From Sphingomonas sp. (GTDB taxonomy: Bacteria; Pseudomonadota; Alphaproteobacteria; Sphingomonadales; Sphingomonadaceae), in contig JAIERC010000331.1 of the NCBI GenBank assembly GCA_019747165.1, positions 1 through 6,418 of the forward strand: a DNA stretch of 6,418 nucleotides, written 5' to 3'. A model generated the notes under the pieces. The model was not told the origin of the DNA, ran no database searches, and was given only the letters and a program-made list of their open reading frames with translations. The translations under genes and the position numbers were made by a program. Shown here in pieces: positions 6,411-6,418 of this stretch. Position 1 is the first letter of the stretch. Every line of letters begins with the position of its first letter.

Positions 6411-6418
6411 TCCCTCTT
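6411..6418 (-). promoter_or_regulatory. Ribosome binding site of gltA
   Basis: Read on the minus strand, AAGAGGGA precedes the ATG, with GAGG (6416-6413) five bases from the start codon. This is the best ribosome site in the window and supports the start at 6407. The window ends here, so the promoter cannot be seen. Confidence 0.7.

Noticed and set aside
1..6418. Mobile element, prophage, CRISPR or toxin-antitoxin content
   Set aside because: No transposase, integrase, spaced repeats, terminal inverted repeats or small toxin-like pair was seen. Composition looks even across the window and the genes are tightly packed.

Overview
The window looks like chromosomal DNA of an alphaproteobacterium, most likely a sphingomonad (Sphingomonas/Sphingopyxis-like). 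The reasons are the GC-rich coding sequence, a type II citrate synthase of proteobacterial type, a DUF2336 protein (a mainly alphaproteobacterial family), and a PAS histidine-kinase-like protein with a W-x-W-E-T-D PAS motif. The assignment is inferred from protein character alone. Coding density is high, and I see no mobile element, CRISPR array, rRNA or tRNA.

Layout. Positions 1-931 (minus) hold the first 310 codons of a two-pass membrane protein with a long Ala/Gln/Glu-rich helical tail, cut by the left edge. An 82-bp divergent spacer follows. From 1014 to 5080 four genes lie head to tail on the plus strand with gaps of 67, 35 and -4 bp, which suggests one operon: a small Hpt-like protein, a membrane protein with an N-terminal nucleotidyltransferase-like domain, a DUF2336 helical protein, and a soluble PAS/DHp/HATPase protein. 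A hairpin lies in the 43-bp convergent gap. Then gltA (citrate synthase) runs on the minus strand from 6407 to 5124, with its Shine-Dalgarno sequence at the right edge.

The point of most interest is that both phosphotransfer proteins of the operon lack their phospho-accepting histidine. The Hpt-like protein has Leu55 where the His of the H-x-L-K-G motif belongs. The kinase-like protein has Lys247 where the His of the H-E-L-R-x-P-L box belongs, yet its ATP-binding N, G1, F and G2 boxes look intact. The membrane protein between them resembles a nucleotidyltransferase/CDP-alcohol phosphotransferase fusion but shows neither signature motif. The operon may therefore encode a regulatory assembly built from family folds that have lost their standard chemistry, comparable in principle to DivL of Caulobacter, which has Tyr at the His position. 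This functional reading is inference; the residue substitutions are read directly from the sequence.
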